DNA of 64,000 nucleotides, taken from positions 390,928 through 454,927 of the forward strand of contig QKWP01000061.1 in the NCBI GenBank assembly GCA_003550325.1, written 5' to 3'. A program made the position numbers and the translations under genes. This document shows, in pieces, positions 22,819 through 34,019 of this stretch; position 1 is the first letter of the stretch, and each line of letters opens with the position of its first letter. The notes below the pieces were generated by a model. That model was not told where the DNA came from, ran no database searches, and saw nothing but the letters and a program-made list of their open reading frames with translations. The DNA is from Gigaspora rosea. Lineage: Eukaryota > Glomeromycota > Glomeromycetes > Diversisporales > Gigasporaceae.

Positions 22819-23819
22819 TTATCGGTTCATCCGGTTTTTTAAAAGACTGGGCAGTCTTTTAACCAGGACTGACCGGACAGACCGATTAACAGCCCTAACA
22901 TCTATTCCATTAAATAAACGTTTAAATATTTTTCTACTTTCAGTTGATGATAATCTTTCATTAACTTCTTTTAAATGATTCATATCAATATGTGAAGCTA
23001 ATGAAATTTCTCTTTTATAAATTTTCTTTTTAATTTCAATAACTTCTTCAAAAATTGCGTTAAGTTTTATTTTAATTTCATCAGTATCTTCTTGTACTTT
23101 TTCAACGCCTACATTAACATGACAAATAGCTTCATGATTTTCTTTAAGTTGATTATTCGCATCTGTAACACCTCCTTCGATTGTTTTAAGAAACTATCAA
23201 ATAAAAATATAAAAAAAAAAATTTAATTGTTAATAATCTAAAAAAAAAAACTTTATTATAGATTAAACTTTATACTAAACAAATTTTAAATATATATTAT
23301 ATACATACCTCAGTCATTTTAACAACATCTTCCGATAAACTTTTTTCTTCAAGATTTCTATCCTCCAATGAAATCATAATACCAAATTGTAAATCTTTAC
23401 AAGTTGTTTCTAATTCATCTATTAAAGCAAGACATTTTGATTTTATATCTTTAGCATAAAGAAATTTAGAAAGGCCTTTAAGTTGAGAAACATCATTAAT
23501 AAATTCTTTAATGTTTTTTAAAACTTTATGAAGTTTTATTAAGGTTTTTAAGTAATCACAATCATGAAATTTTTCTTTTTCTTCTTCTTTTCTACGATTT
23601 AATTTTCTAATTGCTGTAGCAACATTTTCTACTCGATCAACTAGAACACGACATGTTCTTTTATTATATTCTGCTGCATCATAAACAAACATTTAGAATT
23701 TCTTCAACTACTTTATTTACAGCATCAAACCAAGGAAGAAAGGCTGCGAACGCACTAATAGCACTTGATACTTGGTTTGCAGCCGCTCCGACCCCACCAA
23801 CCTCAAAATCTTCTGACAT
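22819..23819 (-). pseudogene. MLKL-type N-terminal helical-bundle protein, frameshifted and 3'-truncated
   Basis: The first segment runs 23819 to 23679 (starts MSEDFEVGG; Ala-rich helix, then FLPWFDAVNKVVEEI). A second frame continues from about 23682 to 23309, then a 115-nt GT-AG intron (23308-23194, GTATGT donor, phase 0), then exon 2 from 23193 to a TAA at 22821-22819. The middle segment (CRVLVDRVENVATAIRKL, a KEEEKEKF stretch, then four-helix-bundle-like heptads) resembles the N-terminal domain of MLKL and plant RPW8/HeLo-type proteins, which in fungi often precedes a kinase-like domain. Here no kinase follows. The two N-terminal segments are separated by a 4-base duplication (GTTTGTTT on the minus strand, about 23683-23690). 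The last ~30 codons read through a GGTC-rich inverted-repeat remnant (22819-22905) ending TAGGGCTGTTAAT. Family assignment is from pattern memory. Confidence 0.55.
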
Positions 23820-24303
23820 ACTTAAAAGTTTATTTTTTTTTTCGATTTGCTAAAAAAAATTTAAATTTTAAAAATTTGTAAATATTTGTGGAAAAATTGA
23901 TTATAAGAATTTTAAAATCTTAAAAATTTATAAAAAAATTTTTTTTAAAAAAAAAAAATTTGTGGAGAAAGATTACTGGTGTCATCCGGTCCGGTGGCTA
24001 AAAATATACCTTTTTCCAAATATGCATGCAGGAGTTTGTTTAACAAACTCAGATATAATTAAAAATAAATAATAATAATTATTTATCTTGACATTGACTC
24101 AGTTGGTTCATTGGCACTGTTAATTTCATCCAAACTCATCATTCCTTATATTTTTTTTACTTGGTCCTCGATTTCGTGTTAAGGCTAGCTGCTATAAGAC
24201 ATGATGGGAATAAATATGGAATTATGTGATTTATTATTAATTAGTTCATTGCTTTTCACATGGCCTGAATTAGGCTTTGGATATTAGCCATATACATATA
24301 CAC
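23820..24303. other. Upstream region of the MLKL-N-like gene
   Basis: AT-rich, with A/T homopolymers at 23935-23960 and a short GTCCGGTCC-like word at 23983 that recalls the element ends at 22880 and 25620. No gene. Confidence 0.45.
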
Positions 24304-24583
24304 GGGACGTCTAAAGCCGTGTCCAGTCACGTGTTTTTGATTTTTTAATTAAAGTTAGGGTAAGAGTTAGTTTGGGGTTAGGGTTAGGGCATATCATATA
24401 GTAAAATTGTCCTCCCGACGTTTTTTATTAATGCACCAAGATGGGTTTAGACTGTTGTTTCTTGTATTTTTGCGATTTCGCTTTTTTTTCGTTGTTTTTG
24501 TCTCTTCGGGCTGATCCGTGTCGATCAAAATAAACAATCCTATTGGCTCTATGTCATGTGATGGACACGGCTTTAGACGACCC
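24304..24583. mobile_element. 280 bp MITE (GACGTCTAAAGCCGTGTCC ends)
   Basis: The terminal inverted repeats GGGACGTCTAAAGCCGTGTC and the inverse of GGGTCGTCTAAAGCCGTGTC. The interior has GGGTTAGGGTTAGGGC and a CGATCAAAATAAACA motif that recurs around 54340-54560. No clear target duplication. Confidence 0.65.
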
Positions 24584-25603
24584 TAATGATTGGGATTTTG
24601 ATGCACAAGAGGTCAATAAAATTGCTCATACGAAAAAGTTACGAATATTTATGGAGTCTTTGTAGTTTTTTATGAGCCATATTTTTTTCATTAATCTATT
24701 GTGAAACTTCAATTTTGTTAATACAATATCATCTGATATGATTGAAAATTTTTATTTCTGATTTCAAATTTTTTATTTATAAATTTAATTCTATTTATTT
24801 TAATTCTAATCTTACATCGTACAAAGAATTTTGTCTGCGTCATAATTTAACTATCAACAACAATGATATCTTAAATTTTTGTCTAAACATTAACTGTTAA
24901 TATTTGTGTTCATACAAAATTAGAGATGATATATCTAAATTTTGGTGATTAAAGTTTTTTAATTAATGACAGTAAGGCGGTTCGAAATCACAATTTCGTT
25001 TAACGTTTCCCTCTTTCCGACTCCAAGAGCTCCCCCCTAAAATTAACAGACTTTCATTACGTCTTAGGATTCCAATAAGTCACGTGTATATAAGTCGACT
25101 TTACAAAAAAGTGACAACATTTGAATAAGCCACATAATATCGCTGATGTATTATTAAATATTTTTTTCAGTATTTTATTATTATAGTTTAGTCTTATAAA
25201 TGTATTTGCCAATTATAGTAATAATAAAATGATAATATTTGCAATAATTTTATACAAATAAATCTAAAAATTACCAATAACTAATATATTAGTAGTTAAT
25301 AATGCTGATAATGAAGTAATTGCCCAAATTTTGTAAAGAATGCGATTATTTTTGCAATTTTAACATGTTTGTTTAAAATTAAGAGTTTTCCATTTTTTCT
25401 TCTTTTTTTTTTTTTAACCCTTATTTATTTACTTCGCGATTGAAATATATATAATGAATGCAATAATAATCAATAAAAAAAAAAACAATTATTGTGAATT
25501 TCAATAGAAAAGCATTTCTCGTTTATCAAACTTTTCATGGCAGTACATTAAAAAAATCTGAGTTTAATCGGTCAGTCTAACTAGTATCGATTATGGTTAC
25601 GTA
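24584..25603. other. Gene-free AT-rich stretch
   Basis: Nothing recognised on either strand apart from homopolymers (25395-25415) and a possible hAT-type terminus TAGGGATGCATCAGTCCGGT beginning at 25604. Confidence 0.4.
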
Positions 25604-25649
25604 TAGGGATGCATCAGTCCGGTCCGGTCCCTAAGAGGACCGTTATCAT

Positions 25650-26361
25650 TCAAAGGAAGAAGTTCGTCTGATTGGCTGATGTAAATCAATTGCCCGGGTA
25701 ACTTATTTATATGTTATACAGTACCTTTTTAGAACCGAACGTTTCACTAATAAAAAATCACCACAAAAGCCATTTCCAGCTTTGAACGAACACTAATATT
25801 CACTATACAAAAGAATCTAAAAAGATCTTACTCCCTGTGAAGTTTGCTTAGAAGACAAAATATACTGTCGCCTATTGGACCGTACAAAGTTATACTGTAG
25901 AGTAAGATATTTTTTTGCTTAAGCCGTTTATTAGTTAGATTCAAATAAACTTTTATTACTAACTGTTTAGTTTGAATAAGTGCAGGCTTTTAATAGCTAG
26001 AGATCCAGGTTTATTGTTTGGATATGGTCGGTTTTTGCAATGTGTTGGGGTTGTTTAACTGTAAATTTAGTTTATGTACTGGTATTGTGTAAATTTTCTG
26101 AGAAGCTCAAGTTTATTAATAATAAATATTGTATTTACCGACTTTACGCATATTTCGATTCTCTAAATATATGTGATACAGTATTTTGTATATATTTATT
26201 ATTTTGTAAATTTTTTTATATAGAGTTGTCTTTCGTTTTCTAGTATATAATATTAAAGTGACAGATTTTTAAAATTATGTAATTTGATTGGTTAATTATC
26301 ACGGGTGATCACGGGTAAATCTGCAAAAATTATCCAATCAGACGAACTTCTTCCTTTGACA
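25650..26361. mobile_element. 712 bp inverted-repeat element inside a GGTCC-rich relic
   Basis: The ends CAAAGGAAGAAGTTCGTCTG / inverse are flanked by TTATCAT on both sides (25643-25649 and 26362-26368). GGTCC-rich DNA outside on both sides (25604-25642 and 26378-26410) looks like one host element split by this insertion. No transposase ORF is visible. Confidence 0.6.
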
Positions 26362-26410
26362 TTATCATAGTGTTTACGGTCCCAGTCTGGTCTGGTCCTT
26401 TGGTCCCTTA

Positions 26411-27545
26411 ATGATTACATCGATCTTAATGCATAAGATTTTATTGGCCAAAAATAACGTAATTATTTACTGCAGTACTATTAGATGTAAACAACATTAT
26501 ATGATCTATGTTGATCTATGTTACACCTGATCAAGAAATGTGATTGGGTGATACAAATATCACAGTTATGTTACATATGGGCCAATTTGTTTCCTTACGA
26601 TAATATCACATATGTGACAATTGGTTGTTTAATGTATGTAAAAACATACACGTGTACACAACTTGTACACATATCTGATATTTGATATCAGATAACGGAT
26701 AAACAGATATTACGAGAATTAATCGCATGAAAGATTGCAATATGATAGAAAATTCAAAATTTAAAAAAATTTATTTTGGAAGACATTACTTTATACTAAT
26801 GATTTTAAAAACTTTTATTTTGTAGCGAATATTTCAAAATACTTATTTCATACTGCAATAAATAGTTTTTTGGAACATAATTTCAAGATAAAACTTTAAA
26901 GAACACTTTCAAAACACCTCATAAAGAATCTTTTTATTCAAAATAACAAAGATTCTGTGTTTGATACAAGTAAAAGGTTTGTACATGAAGGACAAAAATT
27001 TTTCATGAATGACCTAAATATTTAAATAGAATAACAATATTTGTAAGTATAAAAGTATTAAGAAATATATATAAAGACGAAAAATATGGTATAAAAATAT
27101 CATGTCTATAGTTATTATATTTACTTACTGTAATTTCACTGAAAACCAATTCCCAAAGATTAATATACTATGACAACCTAAACGTTTAAATCAAGTATAA
27201 ATAAAAAAAATACAAAGACAACAAAGACAACAAGATGAAAAAGAGGGTATAAAATTTTGCTAATGCTCTAGACACCTTGCAATGTGTTATACCTACTATT
27301 TAGCTAACTACCTTTTAATTGTTGTGGAGTTAATTTCGCGAATAACCAATTCCCAACTGATTAACACACTAGCGATTTCAAGAAACTTTTTCGAAACGAT
27401 AGTTTGTGATTGGTTAAAAATATCATTTCATCATGGGATCTATTTTTAATGTAAGATAAATTTGCAATATTCACCATCAATATTAATTTGATTGGTACAG
27501 TTTTGAAGATTTTATTTGAAAACATCACCAAAAGATCCAAATCGG
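26411..27545. other. Gene-free AT-rich stretch
   Basis: No supported feature. A short tandem GATCTATGTT word occurs near 26500 and a (A)CACGTGTACAC dyad near 26650. Confidence 0.4.
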
Positions 27546-27549
27546 CCCA

Positions 27550-27660
27550 TATGTACAAGGACCGGTCCCAGGACTGGTCCTTTAATGGTCCCATGGTCCT
27601 TATCGGTCCCAGTCCCGGACCGGTCCTGGACTGGTCTTTTTCAGGACCAATGCAACCCTA
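27550..27660. repeat. GGTCC/GGACC-rich repeat cluster
   Basis: Alternating GGACCGGTCC, GGTCCCAGTCC and TGGTCCTTTAATGG words on both strands, ending GGACCAATGCAACCCTA. The terminus mirrors TAGGGATGCATCAGTCC at 25604, so both are ends of one hAT-like family. The two overlapping plus-strand ORFs here are by-products of the repeat. Confidence 0.5.
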
Positions 27661-27852
27661 CAGCCAACCGCAGAAATCACCGCAGAATATCGCAGAATAC
27701 ACAGCATATGGGCTGATTTTTACTGATTCATGTGATATTTTCAAATGATCTCCCTGATTTGTACAACAGAATTTGCCAATCAACCAATCAGATTTATTTA
27801 TGTGATAATTAATTTTGGTTTTTTTTTTTGGTTTTTTTTAACTCGAATATAA

Positions 27853-27897
27853 GTTCACCATGAGTCTACCATGAGTTCATCATGAGTTCACCATGAG
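27853..27897. repeat. 11-bp microsatellite TTCACCATGAG x4
   Basis: Four direct units with one or two substitutions. Confidence 0.85.
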
Positions 27898-28919
27898 TTT
27901 TTGTAGGTTAGAAAATCCTTCGACATTAGTTAGAAATGTTTACATGACTTTAAAAACAATTTTTACGTATTTACTGTGACCTTTGTTTAGATGAGAATCT
28001 TAAATTTTAAGAACTTCGTTGAAAGACCATTTTATTGAACTACCAAAAAACACTATTATATACTGTAGACCATTAACAAATAAAGGTAACAAGAAGCGTT
28101 TTTTGTTAAAAACTGTTTTTTATTAGATTTTCAACAAACTGTTTGTATGAATAACGTTATAATACAGTTGACTGATGAAATAATTACTGATATGTTCTTT
28201 AGGGATACGAAAGCTTAGTTCGTGTATTTGAGACGAGTATAACGTTGTTAATGCAGTAATGGGTTTAATGCTTGAATAGGTTTGGTGCTTGTACTGTATA
28301 GTACGTAGTACGTAGCATGTTTGGGCCAACTAATTGTACGTAATAAAAGTTTTATGTCAGAGTGTACAATCGGTTTGGATATAGTAATAAATACTATTTT
28401 TTCTACACTTCGCTTTATGTAATTTTTTTATGTGTTTACAATTATTCGTTTTTTTTCTTGCGGGTTTTGTTTTTTATCTTTCCACTGTAATTATTTCAGT
28501 ATCGTAAAGTGATGAAATTTAAAAAATTAATCAATTTGATTGGTTAACAATCACATGTAGATCTACAATTAGAGATATCACATTTTTATATCACTCAAAT
28601 CAGTCAAAATCGGCACATATGGAATACCGCAGAATTCCATGATCACATGATGATTAACCAATCGAATTGAGTGTTTTATTTATATGAATAATTTACCCGA
28701 TTGTCCCAGATTGTCGAATTTATAATTTTTACGCCGCAAGCATGTATGTCCATTAAAAATATCAAGTTTAACCAAGCATATACTTTAAGAAAGTTCAAGT
28801 TCGTTAGAAAAACTCTTTCAAATACAAATTTGTAATATCGATATAGAATTATAGTGAAAGTAATGGAGTTAAAAAATATCAAGTTTAAACATGAAAATAT
28901 TTTTAATTAGTCTCCATAA
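27898..28919. other. Gene-free stretch 5' of a hAT relic
   Basis: No intact frame. A CCGCAGAATTCC word near 28630 recalls the hAT subterminal repeats at 29330-29472, so some of this may be the decayed body of that element. Confidence 0.4.
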
Positions 28920-29111
28920 TATTGGATAGGAATGCAATCAATTTTGCCAAATTTATCAGAAATAGCGTTAAATTATATTTGGCTTCCAGCTTCTAGTTGC
29001 AGTGTTGAACGTAGTTTCTCTATGTATAACAATATTTTAAATAGCGATCGTCAAAGCCTTTCACTTGATTCTTTAAAACAGCTAAACATGTTATATTTTA
29101 ATGGCGAATAA
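28920..29111 (+). pseudogene. hAT transposase C-terminal dimerisation domain, fragment
   Basis: An open frame between stops (64 codons, no usable ATG at its start) encodes WLPASSCSVERSFSMYNNIL followed by a short DSLKQLNMLYFN-type segment and a stop. Leu-Pro-Ala-Ser-Ser then Ser-Val-Glu-Arg-Ser-Phe-Ser is the signature of the hAT-family C-terminal dimerisation domain. The catalytic core and BED finger are not recognisable upstream. The downstream CACAGAATT repeats and the GGGCCGATGATTTTC-like end at 29472 fit the 3' end of the same element. Confidence 0.85.
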
Positions 29112-29329
29112 TTGTTGTTTTTTCTTTTTTTTTCTCTATGTTTATTTTTACTTTCTTTTATTTTTTTTTTTAAAATGCAAAATCTACTATATTTTCGGTT
29201 TATATTTTTTTTATTATCAAAATTAAATGTTAGTACAATTAACAGCGTAAATTTTTTGTTTAATTCCTTTATATAATGCAAATTTTGACAAATAAATTTT
29301 TTTACATAAGCGCATTAAATCACAGAATT

Positions 29330-29472
29330 AGCAAACATCACCACAGAATTGCACAGAAATTCATAAAATTGCACAGAATTCATAAAAAAATTTTACCGCA
29401 GCAAATCACAGAATTTGCCTTAACCACACGCAGAATTTGGTTTTAATCACCGCAGAAAATCATCGGCCCTGT
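29330..29472. repeat. hAT subterminal CACAGAATT repeats and right terminus
   Basis: About nine copies of (C)GCAGAATT / CACAGAATT within 140 bp precede AAAATCATCGGCCCTG. Subterminal short repeats next to a CAGGGCC-type terminus are characteristic of hAT ends. A related left-end-like cluster (CGCAGAATATCGCAGAATAC) lies at 27665-27705. Confidence 0.65.
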
Positions 29473-29555
29473 GTGTAACATGGTGTTAGTAAACTCAATT
29501 TTTTTTTTTAAAAAAAAAAAATTATATTGTTAAATTTTATGAAGATCGTTTGGAT

Positions 29556-31070
29556 ATGGATCCAATAGAACGTCCAAACATTCAAGGTCGAATAAAGAAT
29601 AAATCCCCCGTTATTCCATATTTACAACATGGTTTAGTAGATGAAATTTCGATTAATATTTTTCAATATTTAAAATGTCCTTTAAATTTAATACTGACTT
29701 GCAGAGATTGGTATAAAATTTCAATCGATCAGCAAGCGAGAGCTAAATGGATTATTTATAAATACGGTCGAGCTCACGCACTTTTTTATGCAGTCAAATT
29801 TGGTCCAAACTTTATTAATCTACCTGTTGCTAGGGCAATTATTGCTAATAAGGCTATAATAACTAGATATTTTGTCCAAAGGCTTCTTTTGCATTTCGGA
29901 AAGTTGGATAAAGACCTTATTACTTTGAAAATAGAATACAACAATAATTCTGAAAGATCGAATAATAATTCACTTCAGAACATTCGACAAAATATAAAAA
30001 CATCTTGGGCAAGTGACTTGGAAATATCTGTTTTCTTATATATACTTAAAACGGCAGCAGAACAATTTGGTGAATCACAACTATCGCTAAAAGGAAACGA
30101 TATGGAATTATTTCACTTTTTATCTGCAGGTCCTTATGCTCTTAAAGAAGCTAAAGTCATTATGTCAAAAAATTTGGAACAGATTAAAGATCTAATCATG
30201 AATCAGAAATTTATTCCCTCCCCTCCACGGCCTGAAATCATTCAAAACAGATATGCGCAACTAAATATATCAGAAGAATATCCGGCTAAAGATGGATTTG
30301 AAAATATCAGACAGTTGAATGTAATAGCTAGAGCAATACTTATTCATACTGATTTGGTGAATTATTGGCATAAGATTGGATACCACAATATTTGTAAAGA
30401 TGTTAATGAATTAGTCATGCAAGGCGCTATAATTATGCTCTTTTCTCCAGCATCTGCCACTAATTGGACTCCTCCAAATCCTGAAGAAGTGGTTAAGCGA
30501 CTTTCGGAATTAATAATGCTTGGATTTGAGTTACACTATACTGTTATTGTAGATACATTGTTACTTGAAAAAAGATTGGTTGAGGTTGGAAATACAATGA
30601 TAAAAGCATTTTTGCAAATAAAGAATGAATCGAAGGAAGAACTTTTACATCATTGTTTAATTGAAATATTACGAGTATTTCGATTGGATAAAAGATTGAA
30701 GAAAACTAATGATGTTTTGAATTTTTTGTATTCGATTATCGACAAAGATCACGAAGAAGTATTTTTTAAAGCGATGAAATTTGAGCTTGAAAATAGGCTG
30801 AATGATGATAACGATAGTCCATTTATGCCTTTAAATTTCTCAGCTTTTTATTATAGCTGGGTATCATGTAAATTTGGAGCAGACGCTAAAATTACGGATT
30901 GGTGCTTTAGAGATATTTTAGAAAAAAAGGCTAAGGCAGATGATTACATTGAACAAAATCAACATCAGAATTTTATTTTAAGTGAACAACTTGAAAGCAT
31001 TTTCAAAGAAATATACGATGCTTTTAAAAAGAATTCCAATATTCTAACCTTTTACAAAGACTATTATTAA
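29556..31070 (+). CDS. F-box protein paralog 3, C-terminally truncated (504 aa)
   Basis: It starts at the ATG shared with the other copies; a TTG six bases upstream keeps the frame open but is an unlikely start. F-box at about residues 27-70 (LVDEISINIFQYLKCPLNLI), the same helical body as paralog 1, then a frame change near residue 490 yields a different short tail (ILTFYKDYY) and a stop at 31068-31070. Paralog 1 continues for about 120 more residues, including the basic tail. The corresponding DNA is still visible downstream, broken, at 31071-31090, near 31245 and at 32350-32620. Substitutions relative to paralog 1 are spread but the frame is intact for 504 codons, so a shorter functional protein is possible. 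The preceding 25 bp are shared with paralog 2. Confidence 0.8.
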   Translation: MDPIERPNIQGRIKNKSPVIPYLQHGLVDEISINIFQYLKCPLNLILTCRDWYKISIDQQARAKWIIYKYGRAHALFYAVKFGPNFINLPVARAIIANKAIITRYFVQRLLLHFGKLDKDLITLKIEYNNNSERSNNNSLQNIRQNIKTSWASDLEISVFLYILKTAAEQFGESQLSLKGNDMELFHFLSAGPYALKEAKVIMSKNLEQIKDLIMNQKFIPSPPRPEIIQNRYAQLNISEEYPAKDGFENIRQLNVIARAILIHTDLVNYWHKIGYHNICKDVNELVMQGAIIMLFSPASATNWTPPNPEEVVKRLSELIMLGFELHYTVIVDTLLLEKRLVEVGNTMIKAFLQIKNESKEELLHHCLIEILRVFRLDKRLKKTNDVLNFLYSIIDKDHEEVFFKAMKFELENRLNDDNDSPFMPLNFSAFYYSWVSCKFGADAKITDWCFRDILEKKAKADDYIEQNQHQNFILSEQLESIFKEIYDAFKKNSNILTFYKDYY

Positions 31071-32349
31071 GCAAGCTACTCAAGCGAATCAATTGTATTT
31101 AATATTCCAATGGGCTATAATAGTTTAATGCGTGATAGAGAGAAAATTTAATTAGCAACCATTTGTTGATCAAAAGTACTTTTCAATTAACAAGAAATGG
31201 AAGCTAAAACATCCTTTTTTTTTCACAGAATGGTGTTGATTTGCTTAAAGTTTTAATTGATGGATTATAAAAAATAACCGTTCAAACACTTTATCCATCT
31301 AACATTATGGATCTTCCAAATCGCTACGAATGAAAAAGACCGGAAGCTGAACTTTCACGAATGGCCAATACTTATCATATTCTGATCTTTATTTCTATGA
31401 CATTAAATACAGCCATTCCATTCATTCTTCCTTCATAAATGTATTAGCTCAACGTCAGCCAAAGCAAAAGCGTAACCTAAAATTTTTTTCTTTTTTTTTA
31501 TTGCAGCTTGTAAAAGCAATCCTTTTTTAACGATAACGATAAGATAGTCATAATAAAAGTATTTGCACAATCATCAATTGAAATCAATAGTTCAATTATT
31601 GCAACGCTTGAACTTAAACATACAAGTTAATCACATTTCAATTACATCATCATTCATTCTATTGATATTTAACAAAGATCTAATTAAATTTTACCATAAA
31701 GATGAGCACTATTACGATCACCATAAAGCTGTGACTAAGGCGGAACTTGTTGCTTTGGAATAGGCCGTACCATAACTGAATTATAATGAATTATAACTTT
31801 TGCTTTAAATTACGGCATTCTATAACTTGCGTATATGCGAATATAATTATTCACGTTATAACTTTTATATATTGTAACTTGCCGTAGCTTGTTATAGTTC
31901 CAAACTTGGCCTCTTTTAGGTCCACCACGACTTTTTTTTTTAGACTGTACTGTTTAAATTATCAACTTTATGAGATTTAATACCGATAATTCATTTTGCT
32001 CTTGAAGCAGTTCTGATAATTGTAGAAAAACGAATGATTGACATGTAAACAGTTGATTTATATTATAATTTAATTCCGATAATGGCAAATACGAACTATT
32101 ATTATTTAGAAAATAATTATTTTTATCTGGTTTATTATAGAAATTCATATATATTACGTATATTCATCTAAAAAAATTACATATATCATATTGATAATAA
32201 TATATAAATATTATACAGTCATAGTAGTATTTTGAATTCATACGGCGCTTAGGATTCATGGGGCATTTGGGATTCATACGGTTTTTGCCGCAACCTTAGC
32301 CGTAACTTGCTAGTTCACTGGGACAATTTCGCCCGAATCACTAATTAAA
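31071..32349. other. DNA separating body and tail of paralog 3
   Basis: The first ~20 bp and a short piece near 31245 (TTTTAATTGATGGATTA) still match paralog 1. The rest is foreign, with a cluster of TTATAACTT words at 31780-31905 and several repeats of GGGATTCATACGG type near 32240-32290. No gene. Confidence 0.5.
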
Positions 32350-32620
32350 ATAACATTTAGTTAAATTGTTTATACAACAATTTCTAGCTCACGAATATTT
32401 GAATATAATGGAAATTGACAATATTTCACACCTATGCATAAACGAAAACGAAATGACCAAGAGTTGAATATTTGCATAATGGGTTAAGAAATTTATGTAA
32501 TGACTATGAAATTTTGGAAAATTAACATTCGGACTTTTACAGTAAATCGTGATGTTGACGAAATTGTTATTTAGAGAAAACCTATAAGATAGAAAAACGT
32601 GAGAAAAGAACAAGTAGTAC
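32350..32620 (+). pseudogene. 3' relic of F-box paralog 3
   Basis: It aligns along its length with paralog 1 at about 16225-16529: TTAAATTGTTTATAC, then ATGGAAATTGACAAT, AAACGAAAACG, and the basic tail coding ending AACGTGAGAAAAGAACAAGT. In-frame stops and indels disable it. Confidence 0.8.
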
Positions 32621-32660
32621 AAACTCTCGACACTCATTGACATTGCGATGATATTGATGG

Positions 32661-32722
32661 CATATGGGTGTCATCAAATATTAACTTGATCTTTTTAGGT
32701 TTTATTTGACGCCGCCCATATG
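32661..32722. repeat. Hairpin after paralog-3 relic
   Basis: CATATGGGTGTCATCAAATA pairs with TTATTTGACGCCGCCCATAT. It is the counterpart of the hairpin at 16579-16642, at nearly the same distance from the stop codon position, so it predates the duplication. Confidence 0.7.
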
Positions 32723-32801
32723 ATAAATCTTAATCCGAACACCCCAATAGCACATGTACATTGATGATTTTTTAGTATGCCGAAATTTACGTACGTACGT
32801 A

Positions 32802-33322
32802 CGATGCAAGAAATCTAAAAACCACAAATACACCTTATAGAGACAAAATATAGACAAAGAAATTAAATTTATTGGAGTCGATAATTTAATTTAATGTGTT
32901 ACTTGATTATAGGTTATAGATTACGCCAAGCAGATAATCAAGTACGCAGCACATTAAATTCTTATTTCTTAAATTATCGACTTCAATAAAGTATTTACAT
33001 GCACATTTTATTGTTGTTAATGATTGTGGGGGCTGATGCTGAAAATGGATTATGTTGAAAATTTTTCATATTTTATTATGAAAATTGTAAATTTTTTTAA
33101 GGCTTTTTTTGTGTATTTTTTTTTTATAGTTAGGTTAGGGTTAGGGTGTAGTTTTATTAATAAAAGAGTATGTGGGTTTTAATAGGTATTATAGGTTTAA
33201 ATAGAGACCCCAAATTTTCAGCATAATCCATTTTCGGCATCAGCCCCACAATGATTTAGGATTTCAATGCATGTATTTTGTCTTTATAAGGTATAATTGT
33301 GGTTTTTAGATTTCTTGCATCG
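32802..33322. mobile_element. GTAC-foldback family, copy D
   Basis: The left end TGCAAGAAATCTAAAAACCA follows ACGTACGTACGTACGA, and the right end GTGGTTTTTAGATTTCTTGC precedes ATCGTACGTATGTACG. The internal inverted motifs TTGGAGTCGATAATTTAAT and TTAAATTATCGACTTCAAT face each other. Its right arm holds a MITE at 33026-33249. Confidence 0.8.
33026..33249. mobile_element. 224 bp MITE inside foldback D
   Basis: The ends GTGGGGGCTGATGCTGAAAA and inverse are flanked by AATGATT (33019-33025 and 33250-33256). The homologous foldback at 10172-10186 (AAATCGTTAACAACA, opposite strand) preserves the site without the insert, so the boundaries and the 7-bp duplication are confirmed within this window. 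Confidence 0.85.
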
Positions 33323-33348
33323 TACGTATGTACGTACGTACGTACGGT

Positions 33349-33712
33349 GCAAGAAATCTAAAAACTACACCACAATCACTACTTATGGAGACAATGTATA
33401 AATAGTAAAGTTAAATATTCCCTAGTTTTATTGAAGTCGATAATTTAGGAAGTTTATGTGTTACTTGAATATACGCTGCATTTAGATTACTACAAGCAAA
33501 CATTTAAAAACCTGCAATTTCCATAGAGTTAACGTATATCAAGTAGATTAAAATCTAATATTCCTTAAATTATCGACGTCAATAAAGTTTACCCTATTGT
33601 GATTGATAATTTAAGAAATTTATTTCCGTATACTACCGGTTTATGCATTATTCGAGATTTAGGGTCTTTATTCCATATAAAGTAATTGAGGCTTTTAAAT
33701 TTCTTGCACGTG
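33349..33712. mobile_element. GTAC-foldback family, copy E
   Basis: The left end GTGCAAGAAATCTAAAAACT follows (GTAC)n; it carries TTGAAGTCGATAATTTAGG and TAAATTATCGACGTCAATAA. The right end AAATTTCTTGCAC abuts copy F directly (GCACGTGGTGC). Confidence 0.8.
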
Positions 33713-33714
33713 GT

Positions 33715-33985
33715 GCAGGAAATTTAAAAATCACAATCTCTATGCATAAACTGGCAATAAATTTCTTAAATTATTAATCTCAATAGAATAAGAATCGAAT
33801 TCTCAATCTTTTCGCATAACAATAACACGCCAAAAATAATAGTACTCAATAGCAACCGTTCTATGCATAAGCTTAATTTAAAGTTAATCGCTATTGATAA
33901 TGACAATTTTAGCTTGTCTCCAATGAGTTTGCTAAACTTTATTCTACATAAAATAAATGAGAATTTTTAGATTTCCTGCACCATA
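33715..33985. mobile_element. GTAC-foldback family, copy F
   Basis: The left end GTGCAGGAAATTTAAAAATC, right end TTTTTAGATTTCCTGCACC, followed by ATACGTACATACGTACTGTA. Its arms are more diverged than those of D and E. Confidence 0.75.
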
Positions 33986-34019
33986 CGTACATACGTACTG
34001 TACGTACGTACATATACAT

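Noticed and set aside
27488-27748. Overlapping ORFs with DRSQDWSFNGP repeats
   Set aside because: Products of the GGTCC-rich element cluster.
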